Source: Bacteroidota bacterium (GTDB lineage: Bacteria > Bacteroidota > Bacteroidia > Palsa-965). From it: 64,000 bases of DNA. The notes beneath the pieces are model-generated. The model was given only the letters and a program-made list of their open reading frames with translations. It did no database searches and was not told where the DNA came from. How positions within the stretch are numbered: position 1 is the first letter of the stretch; each line of letters starts with the position of its first letter. The position numbers and the translations under genes are program-made. This document shows, piece by piece, positions 51,105 to 59,425 of this stretch. The stretch lies in assembly GCA_006218065.1 (NCBI GenBank), contig VBWE01000002.1, positions 177,045 to 241,044 of the forward strand, given 5' to 3'.

Positions 51105-51366
51105 CCAAACATCTCCAACCGAGTAGTTAACCCGTGGTGCGGCACGAACACCCGGAAAGTCGAACGGAAAAATACGCAGAACAAATGGAGACCTTGATCA
51201 TTCTCGAATGGTAAAAAAAAGCCCAGGATCAACCGGCAAAAGCCGGAATGACCGGGGCAAATTGGCCGGGTTACCGCCGGCCGGACAAACGAACAGGCAG
51301 CATTTGGGACGGCATGTCCCGGTGATTGTAACAGATCCCGTTCCGTAAAAGGGGCGGGATTTTTTT
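51105..51366 (+). ncRNA. Candidate structured non-coding RNA, about 260 nt
   Basis: A promoter-like pair at 51068-51099, several strong stem-loops and a perfect terminator (51335-51366) define a transcript without a credible reading frame. Stems visible: CCGGC-AAAA-GCCGG (about 51235-51249), GGCCGG-CCGGCC (about 51264-51284) and GGGAC-GGCAT-GTCCC (about 51306-51320). The downstream gene is on the other strand, so it is not a leader. It does not show RNase P, tmRNA or SRP RNA signatures; a 6S-like RNA cannot be excluded by eye. Start is inferred and the end is well defined. Confidence 0.45.
51335..51366 (+). terminator. Terminator of the candidate ncRNA
   Basis: ATCCCGTTCC (51335-51344) pairs with GGGGCGGGAT (51351-51360), two G-T pairs, loop GTAAAA, then TTTTTT. 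Confidence 0.88.
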
Positions 51367-51501
51367 ATGGTTACTGGTTTTGTCAGGCTTGAATGTCAAA
51401 TTTCGAATGCCGAACTCCGAAGTTTTTACCAGCATCTTGCTAAACAAAAACACCGGCCCTGAATTGTTCAAGACCGGTGTCCGTTTCTTTTGGAATAAAA
51501 T

Positions 51502-52446
51502 TTACTCCAGGGTCAGCGTGGTTTTGCCGATGGTGGCTTTGTCGGCCGTAATTTCGATGATGTATTTGCCGGGCAGCAGTTCGTCTTCCTCCTTGGCTTT
51601 CGCGCAGTACACGAGTACGGTCATCGGCTGGTTGTTGTAATCGATATTTTTCTTGGCCGCGTAGAATCCTTTGGCGCCGTCGAATTCGAACATGTGATCG
51701 TTGTCCGCCGAGCGTGTCATTTCCTTGCCGTCGGGCGTGATGATGCGGATAAAAATTTCTTTCGGTCCCGATTTGGTCAGTTTGTTTTCAGCGACATCAA
51801 ACGTTACTTTGATTTTCTCGGCGCGTTTGGCTTTGTTGGTTTCGTCTTCTTTTTTCCCGCCGCGTGAAAAACGGACGCCGGTCGCTTTTACATTCAGCGT
51901 GGTGAGCAGCGCAGCCCTGTCGATACGGCCCTGCAGGGCTTCCTTATCGGACTGCAGCGATTTACTTTTATCTTTTTCAACGCTCAGGTCGCCTTCCACT
52001 TTTTTCTTTTCGTCGCGGAGCGTATTGTTGACGGTTGCGAGCGAATCGATCTGGCGGATATAGCCTTTCATGATCTTGCGCAGCGTTTCTGTTTCGCGGC
52101 GAAGCTGGGCGATGATCACCGCGTTGTTTTTATTTTTTTCGGCCTGCTCGAGCAGTTCGGCGATGTATGCGCGTTTTTCATCCAGCTCTTTGGCCAGCGC
52201 GGCATCGTTGGTCTGTAACTGTGCGAAATCTTCCTGCAGATCGAGCAGTTGCGCCTGGACGTTTTCTTTTTCAACTACGACTTGGTTGATGTGCACGACC
52301 TGCTGATCGCCGCGTTTTTTCTGTTCCCAGTATTGCCAGGCCAGCACACCGCAAAGGCAGGTGAGCAGGAAAATGACGGTCAGATAAAGCGCGTGAAGTC
52401 TTGTTTTCTTCTCTTTAGGTTCAGAAGATGCCTGCTTGTTTTCCAT
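51502..52446 (-). CDS. Membrane-anchored coiled-coil protein
   Basis: 314 residues. A short charged N-terminus, one membrane helix (LYLTVIFLLTCLCGVLAWQYW, 20-40), a long coiled coil (about 55-185) with typical heptads, and a C-terminal beta domain of about 115 residues (KIKVTFDVAENKLTKSGPKEIFIRIITPDGKEM...PMTVLVYCAKAKEEDELLPGKYIIEITADKATIGKTTLTLE). The domain should be periplasmic. I believe proteins with this order are common in Bacteroidota without assigned function. It diverges from comF with 82 bases between the starts. Confidence 0.7.
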   Translation of the reverse strand: MENKQASSEPKEKKTRLHALYLTVIFLLTCLCGVLAWQYWEQKKRGDQQVVHINQVVVEKENVQAQLLDLQEDFAQLQTNDAALAKELDEKRAYIAELLEQAEKNKNNAVIIAQLRRETETLRKIMKGYIRQIDSLATVNNTLRDEKKKVEGDLSVEKDKSKSLQSDKEALQGRIDRAALLTTLNVKATGVRFSRGGKKEDETNKAKRAEKIKVTFDVAENKLTKSGPKEIFIRIITPDGKEMTRSADNDHMFEFDGAKGFYAAKKNIDYNNQPMTVLVYCAKAKEEDELLPGKYIIEITADKATIGKTTLTLE

Positions 52447-52528
52447 AGTGGTATCCCTTCCGGATAAAAGGGCTTCAAAAACTATTCCTATTTTTCACCG
52501 CAAAATTAAACAATCCAACGGAGTAGTC

Positions 52529-53242
52529 ATGCGAACTATTGCAGCGGGCATCAAAACTTTTACAGCGGACTTCTTTTCGCTGATTTATCCGCAGCTGTGC
52601 CCGGCCTGCGACGGCCCGGTTTACCGGCACGAGAAAAGCCTCTGCACGGCCTGTATTCACAGTCTTCCGCGCACCGGCTACCACCTGCAGGCAGGGAACC
52701 CGGTAAGCCGTCTTTTTTACGGGCGGGTGCCGCTGGAAGCCGCCGCCGCTTTCCTTGTTTTCCAGAAAGACGGCCGGGTGCAGCAAATGATCCACCAGCT
52801 GAAGTATAAAGGTAACCGCGGCGTGGGTGTGGAGTCGGGTGCGCTTTTCGGGACCGATCTGAAAAAATCGCCCCTTTTCGCCGATGTTTCCTGCGTGATC
52901 CCCGTGCCGCTCCATTCCAGCAAACTCCGGAAACGCGGATATAACCAGGCTGCCTGTTTCGCCGAAGGCATTGCCTCATCCATGCAGATCAGCTGCGACA
53001 CCGGCAGCCTCATCCGCCGGAAAGCCACGGCCACGCAAACCCGGAAAAACCGTTTCGACCGCTGGCAGAACGTGGAAGAGGTTTTTGCAATCGGCGAATC
53101 CGCCCATCTCGAAAACAGGCATATCCTGCTCGTCGACGATGTGATTACTACCGGCGCCACCCTCGAAGCCTGCGCGGTAAAACTGCTTGAAATTCCCGGT
53201 ACAAGGGTGAGTATTGCTGCGCTGGCGGCGGCTAGTTTATAA
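52529..53242 (+). CDS. comF: ComF-family protein (phosphoribosyltransferase fold)
   Basis: 237 residues from ATG 52529. An N-terminal zinc finger (CPACDGPVYRHEKSLCTAC, two CxxC pairs, about 23-41) and a C-terminal phosphoribosyltransferase domain with the PRPP motif ILLVDDVITTGATLEAC (about 200-216). Also typical are QLKYKGNRG and KLRKRGYNQA. ComF/GntX proteins take part in DNA uptake; their exact reaction is unknown. A longer frame from 52436 would run from the divergent gene's start and is not likely. An intergenic inverted repeat follows. Confidence 0.92.
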   Translation: MRTIAAGIKTFTADFFSLIYPQLCPACDGPVYRHEKSLCTACIHSLPRTGYHLQAGNPVSRLFYGRVPLEAAAAFLVFQKDGRVQQMIHQLKYKGNRGVGVESGALFGTDLKKSPLFADVSCVIPVPLHSSKLRKRGYNQAACFAEGIASSMQISCDTGSLIRRKATATQTRKNRFDRWQNVEEVFAIGESAHLENRHILLVDDVITTGATLEACAVKLLEIPGTRVSIAALAAASL

Positions 53243-53285
53243 TAGCCTGTTTAAAATTCCTTCGGAATAGTTTTCAATCCAATTT

Positions 53286-53413
53286 CAAGCGGCAGTAGGC
53301 AGTGGCAGTAGCAGCAGCAGTCATTTGGTACGCTTCGCATGTTGCCTGGATCTTCCGGGAACATTGCTGTAATACGGAGACTGCTGACTGCCGCCTGCCA
53401 CTGCCACTTGAAA
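53286..53413. repeat. Long inverted repeat made of GGCAGTAGGCAGT-like words
   Basis: Left arm 53283-53322 and right arm 53379-53413 are inverted near-copies with small gaps, each a run of GGCAGT/GCAG words. It lies just after comF and ends 74 bases before the promoter of the kinase gene. Confidence 0.8.
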
Positions 53414-53461
53414 GTGACATATCCCGAAGGGATTTTAAACTAACTATATCCCGGCACGATA

Positions 53462-53494
53462 TTCGCGGCGATCCGGCAGGCCTGTCTATATTTG
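53462..53494 (+). promoter_or_regulatory. Promoter of the NtrY-like kinase gene
   Basis: TTCG (53462-53465), 21 bases, then TATATTTG (53487-53494), a perfect -7 box six bases before ATG 53501. Confidence 0.6.
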
Positions 53495-53500
53495 TCCTAT

Positions 53501-56500
53501 ATGCGCGAAACGCTGCGTAAGATTTTCAGGAACCGGTTTATTCTTCCCCTGCTCGCCCTGCTTTGCCTGGCGCTGGCTTACCTGCTTACGGGCGGACCGG
53601 GAGAAAACGCCACGCCCAACCTGGCGCCGTTCAAAAAAGAGCTGCACCGGAAAGAACAAAGACTGCATGCCGAAGTGGACAGCCTGTCCCGGTTCTCGAA
53701 GGGAAAAACATACACGGAACTTTTCAGCAAACGCCCGGATTATTATAACAGTCTTTTTGCGGAAGAAGGCATCGTCCTGCTGATTTACGAAAACGATACG
53801 CTGAAATTCTGGTCGGATAATTCCACGGCCGTGGAAAATTACATGAAAGAGGTTTGCCTCGACGACCGGATGGCCAAACTGCGCAACGGCTGGTTCGAAG
53901 TGATCAAAAACGCGCAGGGGTCGCGTATCATCACCGGGCTGCTCCTGGTCAAGCACGAATACGCCTACCAGAACCAGTACCTGATCAACGCATTCCAGGA
54001 AGAATATCACCTGCCCGATGAAACGAAACTGCAGGTCAACGATCCGACTTCGAGCAATGCCGTTCATACCGCCGCCGGTGATTACCTGTTCTCGCTGGTT
54101 TTCAAATCGGCCGACCAGCCGCACGCACTTTGGAGAGACTGGCTGAATATCCTGCTTAACCTGGCCGGGTTTATTCTCATCGTCCTGTTTATCCGCAGTG
54201 AATGTGAATTGCTCATTCCCGCCATCGGGGCCTGGTGGGCGTCGCTGCTTTTCGCCTGCACCATTATCCTGCTGCGTTTGCTGGCTATCCGCGTGCGTTT
54301 CCCGGAATCGTTTTACGAACTGAAATTGTTCAGCCCGGCGCTTTACGGCGATGCCACTTCGATCTGGCTTCCTTCGCTGGGCGATTTCCTGATCAATACG
54401 CTGCTGCTGTTTTACCTGGGCTGGTTTATTTCACGGCGCATGCGCAGGAGCAAGTATGAAATTCCCGCACCGAAAAAAATAACTGCAGCGCAATTCCGTA
54501 TTTCTTTCAGCATGGCGCTCCTGCTGCTCACCGCGCTGATGGCCTGGGCGATCAACGGTATGTTTTCGGGACTTATCCAGAACTCGGACATTTCGTTCAA
54601 CGTGAATAATATTTTCAGCCTGAACGCATACAGCTACATCGGCATCATCATCATGGCCCTGCTCCTGTTCGCGTTTTTTATTATCAGCAACCTCGTGGCC
54701 GAGATCATGCGGAAATTCGGGTTCACCACCGGGCGCATGCTGCTGCTCTGTTTTGCCGCAGCGGTCCTGCATACGGGAATCACGCATCTTTTCGGCGTGC
54801 GCGACCTGATCGACATCCTCTGGCCTTTCGTCATTTTTGCACTCATCATCATGGCGAAGCACAAGGACGAAGGCATGTATTCGTTTTCGGTGATCGTGAT
54901 GCTTGTTTTCCTGTTCTCGTTTTATTCCGTGCACATCCTGCTCAAGCAAACGCATATAAAAGAGCGCGACACCCGGCAGGTGTATGCGGAGAAACTGGCT
55001 GCGGAGCAGGATCCGGTTGCGGAGCAACTGTACACGGAGTTTTCGGAAAAGCTGCGGTACGATACGGCGCTGATCCGCACGCTCGGTGTTTTGCCGCAAC
55101 CTGACCTGTCGGCTTTTGAAAAACGCATCCAGCAGCAGTACTTCAGCGGGTACTGGGAAAAGTACGAAGTGAAAATTTCTTTTTTCGATACCATGTGCAC
55201 GCCGCTTATCCGCTCGTCCACGCCCGGTTCGGAGAACATCGCGCATTACGATGAGATGATCGAGCAAAAAGGCGAAGTCACCATCTCACCCGATTTTCAC
55301 TATATCTACAGCAACAGCGGGAAAACCAGCTACCTCGCCCGCATCGTGCTGCAGAAAGCGGGGAAGGAGACGCATCTCGGGCAGGGAACGATTTTCATCG
55401 AGCTCGATTCGAAATTCGTTTCCGAAGAAACCGGTTTCCCTGAACTTTTACTCGATCGCGAAATCGGCCTGAGCCGCCGGCTGGTGAATTATTCGTACGC
55501 GAAATACAAGAACGGGCTGCTGCTGAACAAGTACGGCGATTACCAGTACAATCTTTCGCCCGATGTTTTCGGGAAGAGCAGCAGTACTTTCGTTTTCCGG
55601 GATATGGACGGATACAATCACCTGGTGCATCGTCCTGATCCCACCACCATCGTCGTGCTCAGCAAACCCGATTCGGGATGGCTGGGTAAAACAACCACCT
55701 TCTCGTATCTCTTCGCGTTTTTCAGCCTGCTGCTTATTGCGTCACTTTTCGGAAGGCAATTGTTTTATTCGGGGCTGAGCCTTTCGAATTTCAGTTTCAA
55801 ATACCGTATCCAGCTGGTGCTCGTTTTTATCGTACTCATTTCGCTCGCACTTTTCGGCGGCGGAACGATTTATTATATCCGGCAGCAGTACCAGGAAAAA
55901 AATGCGGAGATCATCAGCGAAAAAGCGCGCTCGGTGCTGAAAGAAATGGAAAACAAAGTGGAGGCGGAGCAGGCGTTCAGCAATACGTACCGCGATTATG
56001 CCAGCTACCTGCTGAAGAAATTTTCCAATGTTTTTTTCACCGACATCAACCTGTACGACCTGGAAGGAAACCTGTATGCTTCTTCGCGCCCGAAAGTTTT
56101 CGAAGAAGGACTGGTTTCCAAAAAAATGAATCCCGAAGCGTACCTGCAGATCGGCATCAATCACCGCACGGAATTTATCCACGATGAAAACATCGGCAAC
56201 CTGGCTTACCTGTCGGCATACCTTCCGCTGAAGAACAAGGACGGACAATTGCAGGCGTATCTCAACCTGCCGTATTTCGCCAAGCAGAGCGATCTCCAGA
56301 AAGAAATCTCCACGTTCCTCGTGGCGCTCATCAATGTGTACGTGTTACTTTTTGCACTTTCGATCCTCGCCGCGATTTTTATTTCCAATTACCTCACGCA
56401 GCCGCTCAAACTCATCCAGGAAAAAATGCGCCAGGTAAAACTCGGCAAAACCAACGAACAGATCGACTGGAAAAACCGCGATGAGATCGGCAGTTTAGTA

Positions 56501-57247
56501 AGCGAATACAACCGCATGATCGTGGAGCTGATGAACAGCGCGCAGTTACTGGCGCAGAGCGAACGGGAAAGCGCGTGGCGCGAAATGGCCAAACAGGTGG
56601 CTCACGAAATTAAAAACCCGCTCACGCCCATGCGCCTGAGCATCCAGTTGCTGCAGCAGGCGTACAAAGACAAAAAACCGGATATCGAACAGCGGCTCGA
56701 ACGCGTAACGAAAACGCTGATCGAACAGATCGATACGCTTTCGTCCATCGCCTCGGCTTTTTCCGATTTCGCGAAGATGCCCAAACCTAGTAACGAAAAA
56801 ATCGACCTGAAAGACGTCGTTTCCAGCTGCATCGAACTGTTCCAGGAAACTTCGGGGCATACCGATTTTACCTTCGATGCCGGGAAACTGGAAACCGCTT
56901 TTGTGTGGGCCGACCGTGAACAACTGATCCGTGTGTTCAACAACCTGCTGAAAAACGGACTGCAGGCGATTCCCGAAGACCGGAAAGGAGAAATTCACAT
57001 CACGCTGTCGAAGCAGAAAGAGCAGTACATCGTAACGATGAAGGACAACGGTACGGGTATCAGCGAAGATGTGATCGATAAAATATTCGTTCCGAATTTC
57101 ACCACCAAAACAACAGGCATGGGTCTCGGCCTGGCCATGGTAAAAAACATCGTGGAAACCGCAGGCGGGCGTATCTGGTTCGAAACCACGAAAGGGGCAG
57201 GCTCGACTTTCTTTGTGGCGCTGCCGGAGTATAAAGAACAGGCCTGA
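53501..57247 (+). CDS. NtrY-like sensor histidine kinase, very large
   Basis: 1248 residues. A first membrane helix (about 10-28) and periplasmic domain (30-210), then about eight membrane helices (215-480) and a second large periplasmic domain (about 485-760). After a helix near 735 and a dCACHE-like region, the last helix (about 940-965) leads into a HAMP domain, a HisKA domain with H1035 (QVAHEIKNPLTPMRLS), and an HATPase domain with N-box NNLLKNGLQAI, G1 DNGTGI and G2 GMGLGLAMVKNIV. HEIKNPLTPMR is usual for NtrY kinases, whose partner NtrX works with sigma-54; rpoN is in the window, but no response regulator is adjacent. Start by the promoter; a TTG at 53492 is inside the -7 box. Confidence 0.9.
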   Translation: MRETLRKIFRNRFILPLLALLCLALAYLLTGGPGENATPNLAPFKKELHRKEQRLHAEVDSLSRFSKGKTYTELFSKRPDYYNSLFAEEGIVLLIYENDTLKFWSDNSTAVENYMKEVCLDDRMAKLRNGWFEVIKNAQGSRIITGLLLVKHEYAYQNQYLINAFQEEYHLPDETKLQVNDPTSSNAVHTAAGDYLFSLVFKSADQPHALWRDWLNILLNLAGFILIVLFIRSECELLIPAIGAWWASLLFACTIILLRLLAIRVRFPESFYELKLFSPALYGDATSIWLPSLGDFLINTLLLFYLGWFISRRMRRSKYEIPAPKKITAAQFRISFSMALLLLTALMAWAINGMFSGLIQNSDISFNVNNIFSLNAYSYIGIIIMALLLFAFFIISNLVAEIMRKFGFTTGRMLLLCFAAAVLHTGITHLFGVRDLIDILWPFVIFALIIMAKHKDEGMYSFSVIVMLVFLFSFYSVHILLKQTHIKERDTRQVYAEKLAAEQDPVAEQLYTEFSEKLRYDTALIRTLGVLPQPDLSAFEKRIQQQYFSGYWEKYEVKISFFDTMCTPLIRSSTPGSENIAHYDEMIEQKGEVTISPDFHYIYSNSGKTSYLARIVLQKAGKETHLGQGTIFIELDSKFVSEETGFPELLLDREIGLSRRLVNYSYAKYKNGLLLNKYGDYQYNLSPDVFGKSSSTFVFRDMDGYNHLVHRPDPTTIVVLSKPDSGWLGKTTTFSYLFAFFSLLLIASLFGRQLFYSGLSLSNFSFKYRIQLVLVFIVLISLALFGGGTIYYIRQQYQEKNAEIISEKARSVLKEMENKVEAEQAFSNTYRDYASYLLKKFSNVFFTDINLYDLEGNLYASSRPKVFEEGLVSKKMNPEAYLQIGINHRTEFIHDENIGNLAYLSAYLPLKNKDGQLQAYLNLPYFAKQSDLQKEISTFLVALINVYVLLFALSILAAIFISNYLTQPLKLIQEKMRQVKLGKTNEQIDWKNRDEIGSLVSEYNRMIVELMNSAQLLAQSERESAWREMAKQVAHEIKNPLTPMRLSIQLLQQAYKDKKPDIEQRLERVTKTLIEQIDTLSSIASAFSDFAKMPKPSNEKIDLKDVVSSCIELFQETSGHTDFTFDAGKLETAFVWADREQLIRVFNNLLKNGLQAIPEDRKGEIHITLSKQKEQYIVTMKDNGTGISEDVIDKIFVPNFTTKTTGMGLGLAMVKNIVETAGGRIWFETTKGAGSTFFVALPEYKEQA

Positions 57248-57296
57248 CGTGCCGGTATTTGTGGAATTGCCGCATGCCGTGCGTCTTTCTTCAGGA

Positions 57297-57884
57297 ATGA
57301 AGAAAATTTTCCTTCTTTTTGTTTTGCTGCTGCCCGTTTTTTCACAGGCCCAGCATACTTCATCCCGCGATACCGGAATTTATTATATCGATGGCGAACG
57401 CATCCCCGGCGGCAAAACCAGCGCACCGCCGGCAGCAACCGTGAGGGGAATTGTAGCAGACAAATCGACCGGTGAACCTGTAGTTTCTGCACTTGTATAT
57501 ATTGCAGGTATAAGCTTAGGCGTGCAGTCCGATCCTGACGGAGTGTATTCGCTCACTAAAATTCCTCCCGGAACACATCACCTGGTTGGCTGTGCTGCCG
57601 GGTATATAAAACAGGATACGCTTCTTCGCCTGGATTCCGGGCAGACCAAAACAGTCCGTCTTTTTCTTTCCAGGGACAGCGTTCGCAGTACGGGTTCCGG
57701 CGGGGGAAATCAAGGAAATTCACAAGGCTGTGAAACTCCGCATAAAGCAGTCAGCCGGGAGGATATACAAAAAGTACCGCTCAGCGGGAAAAGTGTGGAG
57801 CTGTATCGCCCGTTAAAAATCTACAAATGGTGGCAATGGCGAAAAAAACATCGCCTGCGGAAGCAACTGAAACACATGGTCTGA
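57297..57884 (+). CDS. Secreted carboxypeptidase-regulatory-like protein
   Basis: 195 residues. Signal peptide MKKIFLLFVLLLPVFSQAQ; one carboxypeptidase-regulatory-like domain (about 47-130: ATVRGIVADKSTGEPVVSALVYIAG...GVYSLTKIPPGTHHLVGCAAGYIKQDTLLRLDSGQTKTVRLFL). The tail is glycine/serine-rich and then very basic (WWQWRKKHRLRKQLKHMV). The plain domain resembles the first domain of TonB receptors, but here it stands alone. It starts 49 bases after the kinase gene and may be read from it. It ends where an inverted repeat begins. Confidence 0.7.
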   Translation: MKKIFLLFVLLLPVFSQAQHTSSRDTGIYYIDGERIPGGKTSAPPAATVRGIVADKSTGEPVVSALVYIAGISLGVQSDPDGVYSLTKIPPGTHHLVGCAAGYIKQDTLLRLDSGQTKTVRLFLSRDSVRSTGSGGGNQGNSQGCETPHKAVSREDIQKVPLSGKSVELYRPLKIYKWWQWRKKHRLRKQLKHMV

Positions 57885-57890
57885 ACAATC

Positions 57891-57973
57891 TCCCGGCCCT
57901 CTTCTTTGACGCGTGGTTAATTCTGAAAAGCAATTTTGAAAAGCAAACCTGCCCGGAGAAGGGGGCCGGGGGA
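57891..57973. repeat. G/C-rich inverted repeat related to the element at 23017
   Basis: Arms TCCCGGCCCTCTTCT (57891-57905) and AGAAGGGGGCCGGGGGA (57957-57973) are inverted near-copies, followed by TGAGT as in the right end of the 23017-23284 element (GGGGGCCGGGGGGTGAGT). It lies directly between two genes. Confidence 0.7.
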
Positions 57974-57995
57974 TGAGTCTTGAAAAACAAATCTT

Positions 57996-58003
57996 TATCT
58001 TCG
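57996..58003 (+). promoter_or_regulatory. -7 box of the B12-binding protein gene
   Basis: TATCTTCG, one mismatch from TAnnTTTG, four bases before ATG 58008. The -33 box is unclear. Confidence 0.4.
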
Positions 58004-58007
58004 GGCC

Positions 58008-58415
58008 ATGAATCGCCCGATACGCGTACTCATTGCAAAGGTCGGTCTCGACGGTCACGACCGCGGAGCCAAAGTCATCGCTTCTTTCCTGCGTGATGCC
58101 GGCATGGAAGTGGTTTATACCGGCCTGCGCCAGACGCCTGACATGGTGGTGAACGCCGCTTTGCAGGAAGATGTGGATGTGATCGGCGTGAGTATTCTCT
58201 CCGGCGCGCACATGACCGTTTTCCCGAAGATCATGACGCTGATGAAAGAAAAAGGCATGCACGATGTGCTGCTCACCGGCGGCGGCATCATTCCCGATAA
58301 AGACACGAAAGCCCTGCACGAACTCGGCGTCGGAAATCTTTTCCCTCCCGGAACGGATACGAAACAGATCGTGGATTATATCACCGGCTGGGTAAAGAAA
58401 CACCGGAAGATATAG
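58008..58415 (+). CDS. Stand-alone B12-binding domain (methylmalonyl-CoA mutase C-terminal type)
   Basis: 135 residues that match the cobalamin-binding domain of methylmalonyl-CoA mutase. The base-off/His-on motif DGHDRG has H17, the ligand of cobalt, followed by [10 protein letters not shown] and the GGGIIP loop, then FPPGT. As a separate chain it can be the small subunit of a mutase whose large subunit lies elsewhere, or a B12 carrier. With nrdJ at 25885 it shows that this organism uses adenosylcobalamin. Its own promoter box lies four bases upstream. It is followed by repeats, not by a gene. Confidence 0.92.
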   Translation: MNRPIRVLIAKVGLDGHDRGAKVIASFLRDAGMEVVYTGLRQTPDMVVNAALQEDVDVIGVSILSGAHMTVFPKIMTLMKEKGMHDVLLTGGGIIPDKDTKALHELGVGNLFPPGTDTKQIVDYITGWVKKHRKI

Positions 58416-58518
58416 GAAACTGCTTTGCAGAAGAGCCTGTTTCAAAGGGCAAAAGGCAGGAGGCAAAAGGCAAATAACCGGAAACTGCTTCGCAGAAGGG
58501 ACTGTTTCAAAAGGCAAC
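58415..58518. repeat. Direct repeat of a 35-38 base unit
   Basis: GGAAACTGCTTTGCAGAAG begins one copy at 58415, and GGAAACTGCTTCGCAGAAG a second at 58480. Both go on with near-identical CTGTTTCAAA-GGCAA to 58450 and 58515. Each unit holds a small hairpin (CTGC-TT-GCAG). Confidence 0.7.
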
Positions 58519-58652
58519 TCACAAAAAATAAAAGGACGTCACACTGAGCGGAGACGAAGTGTGTGTAACGTGGTCTGTTTTACACACACTTCGCTTCGTC
58601 TCCGCTCAGTGTGACGTTTACTATTTTTTGCCTTTTGCCCTTTGCTTTTACC
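58442..58652. repeat. Two-layer intergenic palindrome (family with 41847-42028), copy 2
   Basis: Inner layer: arms 58536-58568 (33 nt) and 58580-58617 (38 nt, with five extra bases where TTCGC is doubled). The loop starts CGTGGTCT as in the first copy. Outer layer: GGGCAAAAGGCA words on the left, TTTTGCCTTTTGCCCTTTGC on the right. Two pairs of bases differ from the first copy, and in both arms, so that base pairing is kept. Confidence 0.92.
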
Positions 58653-58723
58653 TTTTCGTATTCCCGGACTTTCCTGTAAAACGGACTATATTTACTGCGG
58701 CACAGCTTTTGACTATAAACGGT

Positions 58724-59416
58724 ATGAACAAACTCCTTCTTTTTCCCGGGATATTTTTTTTGACCTTTCTCGGTTCCTGCACCATGGTGTATTTCACCGC
58801 GGATCAGCCCGAAGGATCACTGGCATTGAAAGAAGTTCCCGTTACGCTCTGCGGTACGTACACCAGTGAAACCGATTCGCTGATCATCACGCCGAAAGGG
58901 TTTATGACCGTGGAGCATAAAGAAAAAGTCATCGCGATGAAAGACACGGCCCTGACCGGCATCAGCAAAACGCGCGAAGGAAACTGGAAGTTCAGGAACC
59001 AGGACGCGGCAGCCTGTTATGTAAAAGAAGTAAAACAGGATTCGATCTGCTATGTAAAACGAAAAGTACTGCGGTATAACCTGAATGCCGACACTTTGCT
59101 GAAAAGCTACAAGGGCAATTATTACCTGAATATGCGCACCGAAAAAGTATGGTCAGTTTACCAGGTGAGCGTCGCCAAAAAAGGATACGTGGCCATCGAA
59201 GTTCCGTATCTCGATAAAAAAGAAATGGAAGAGATGAACAAGCGCATGGGGGCCAAAGGCGTGGATTCTACCGGCTATTATTCTTCCGTTACACCGTTCA
59301 GGCGGTATGAAAAAGAAGAACGCGCATTTGTCGTTGCCGCATCTCCCGACCAGCTGATCAAGCTGAATAAAAAAGGACTTTTCAAACCGGTAGCTACGTT
59401 CAAAAAAACGCAGTAA
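58724..59416 (+). CDS. Lipoprotein, unknown
   Basis: 230 residues from ATG 58724. Signal and lipobox MNKLLLFPGIFFLTFLGSC (C19). The mature part is rich in beta strands and lysine (ALKEVPVTLCGTYTSETDSLIITPKGFMTVEHKEKV, RKVLRYNLNADTLLKSYKGNYYLNMRTEKVWSVYQVSV), with no named domain. A stretch TATATTTA (58687-58694), one mismatch from the -7 consensus, lies 30 bases upstream. Upstream frames in the same phase run through the palindrome and are not real. It converges with the glycosidase-like gene. Confidence 0.75.
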   Translation: MNKLLLFPGIFFLTFLGSCTMVYFTADQPEGSLALKEVPVTLCGTYTSETDSLIITPKGFMTVEHKEKVIAMKDTALTGISKTREGNWKFRNQDAAACYVKEVKQDSICYVKRKVLRYNLNADTLLKSYKGNYYLNMRTEKVWSVYQVSVAKKGYVAIEVPYLDKKEMEEMNKRMGAKGVDSTGYYSSVTPFRRYEKEERAFVVAASPDQLIKLNKKGLFKPVATFKKTQ

Positions 59417-59425
59417 AAATTTCCC

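Noticed and set aside
51105-51366. RNase P RNA, tmRNA or SRP RNA in the 50901-51501 gap
   Set aside because: The conserved P4 and GAGGAAAGTCC-type core, a tRNA-like end with CCA, and the GGAAGGA-type SRP loop are all missing.
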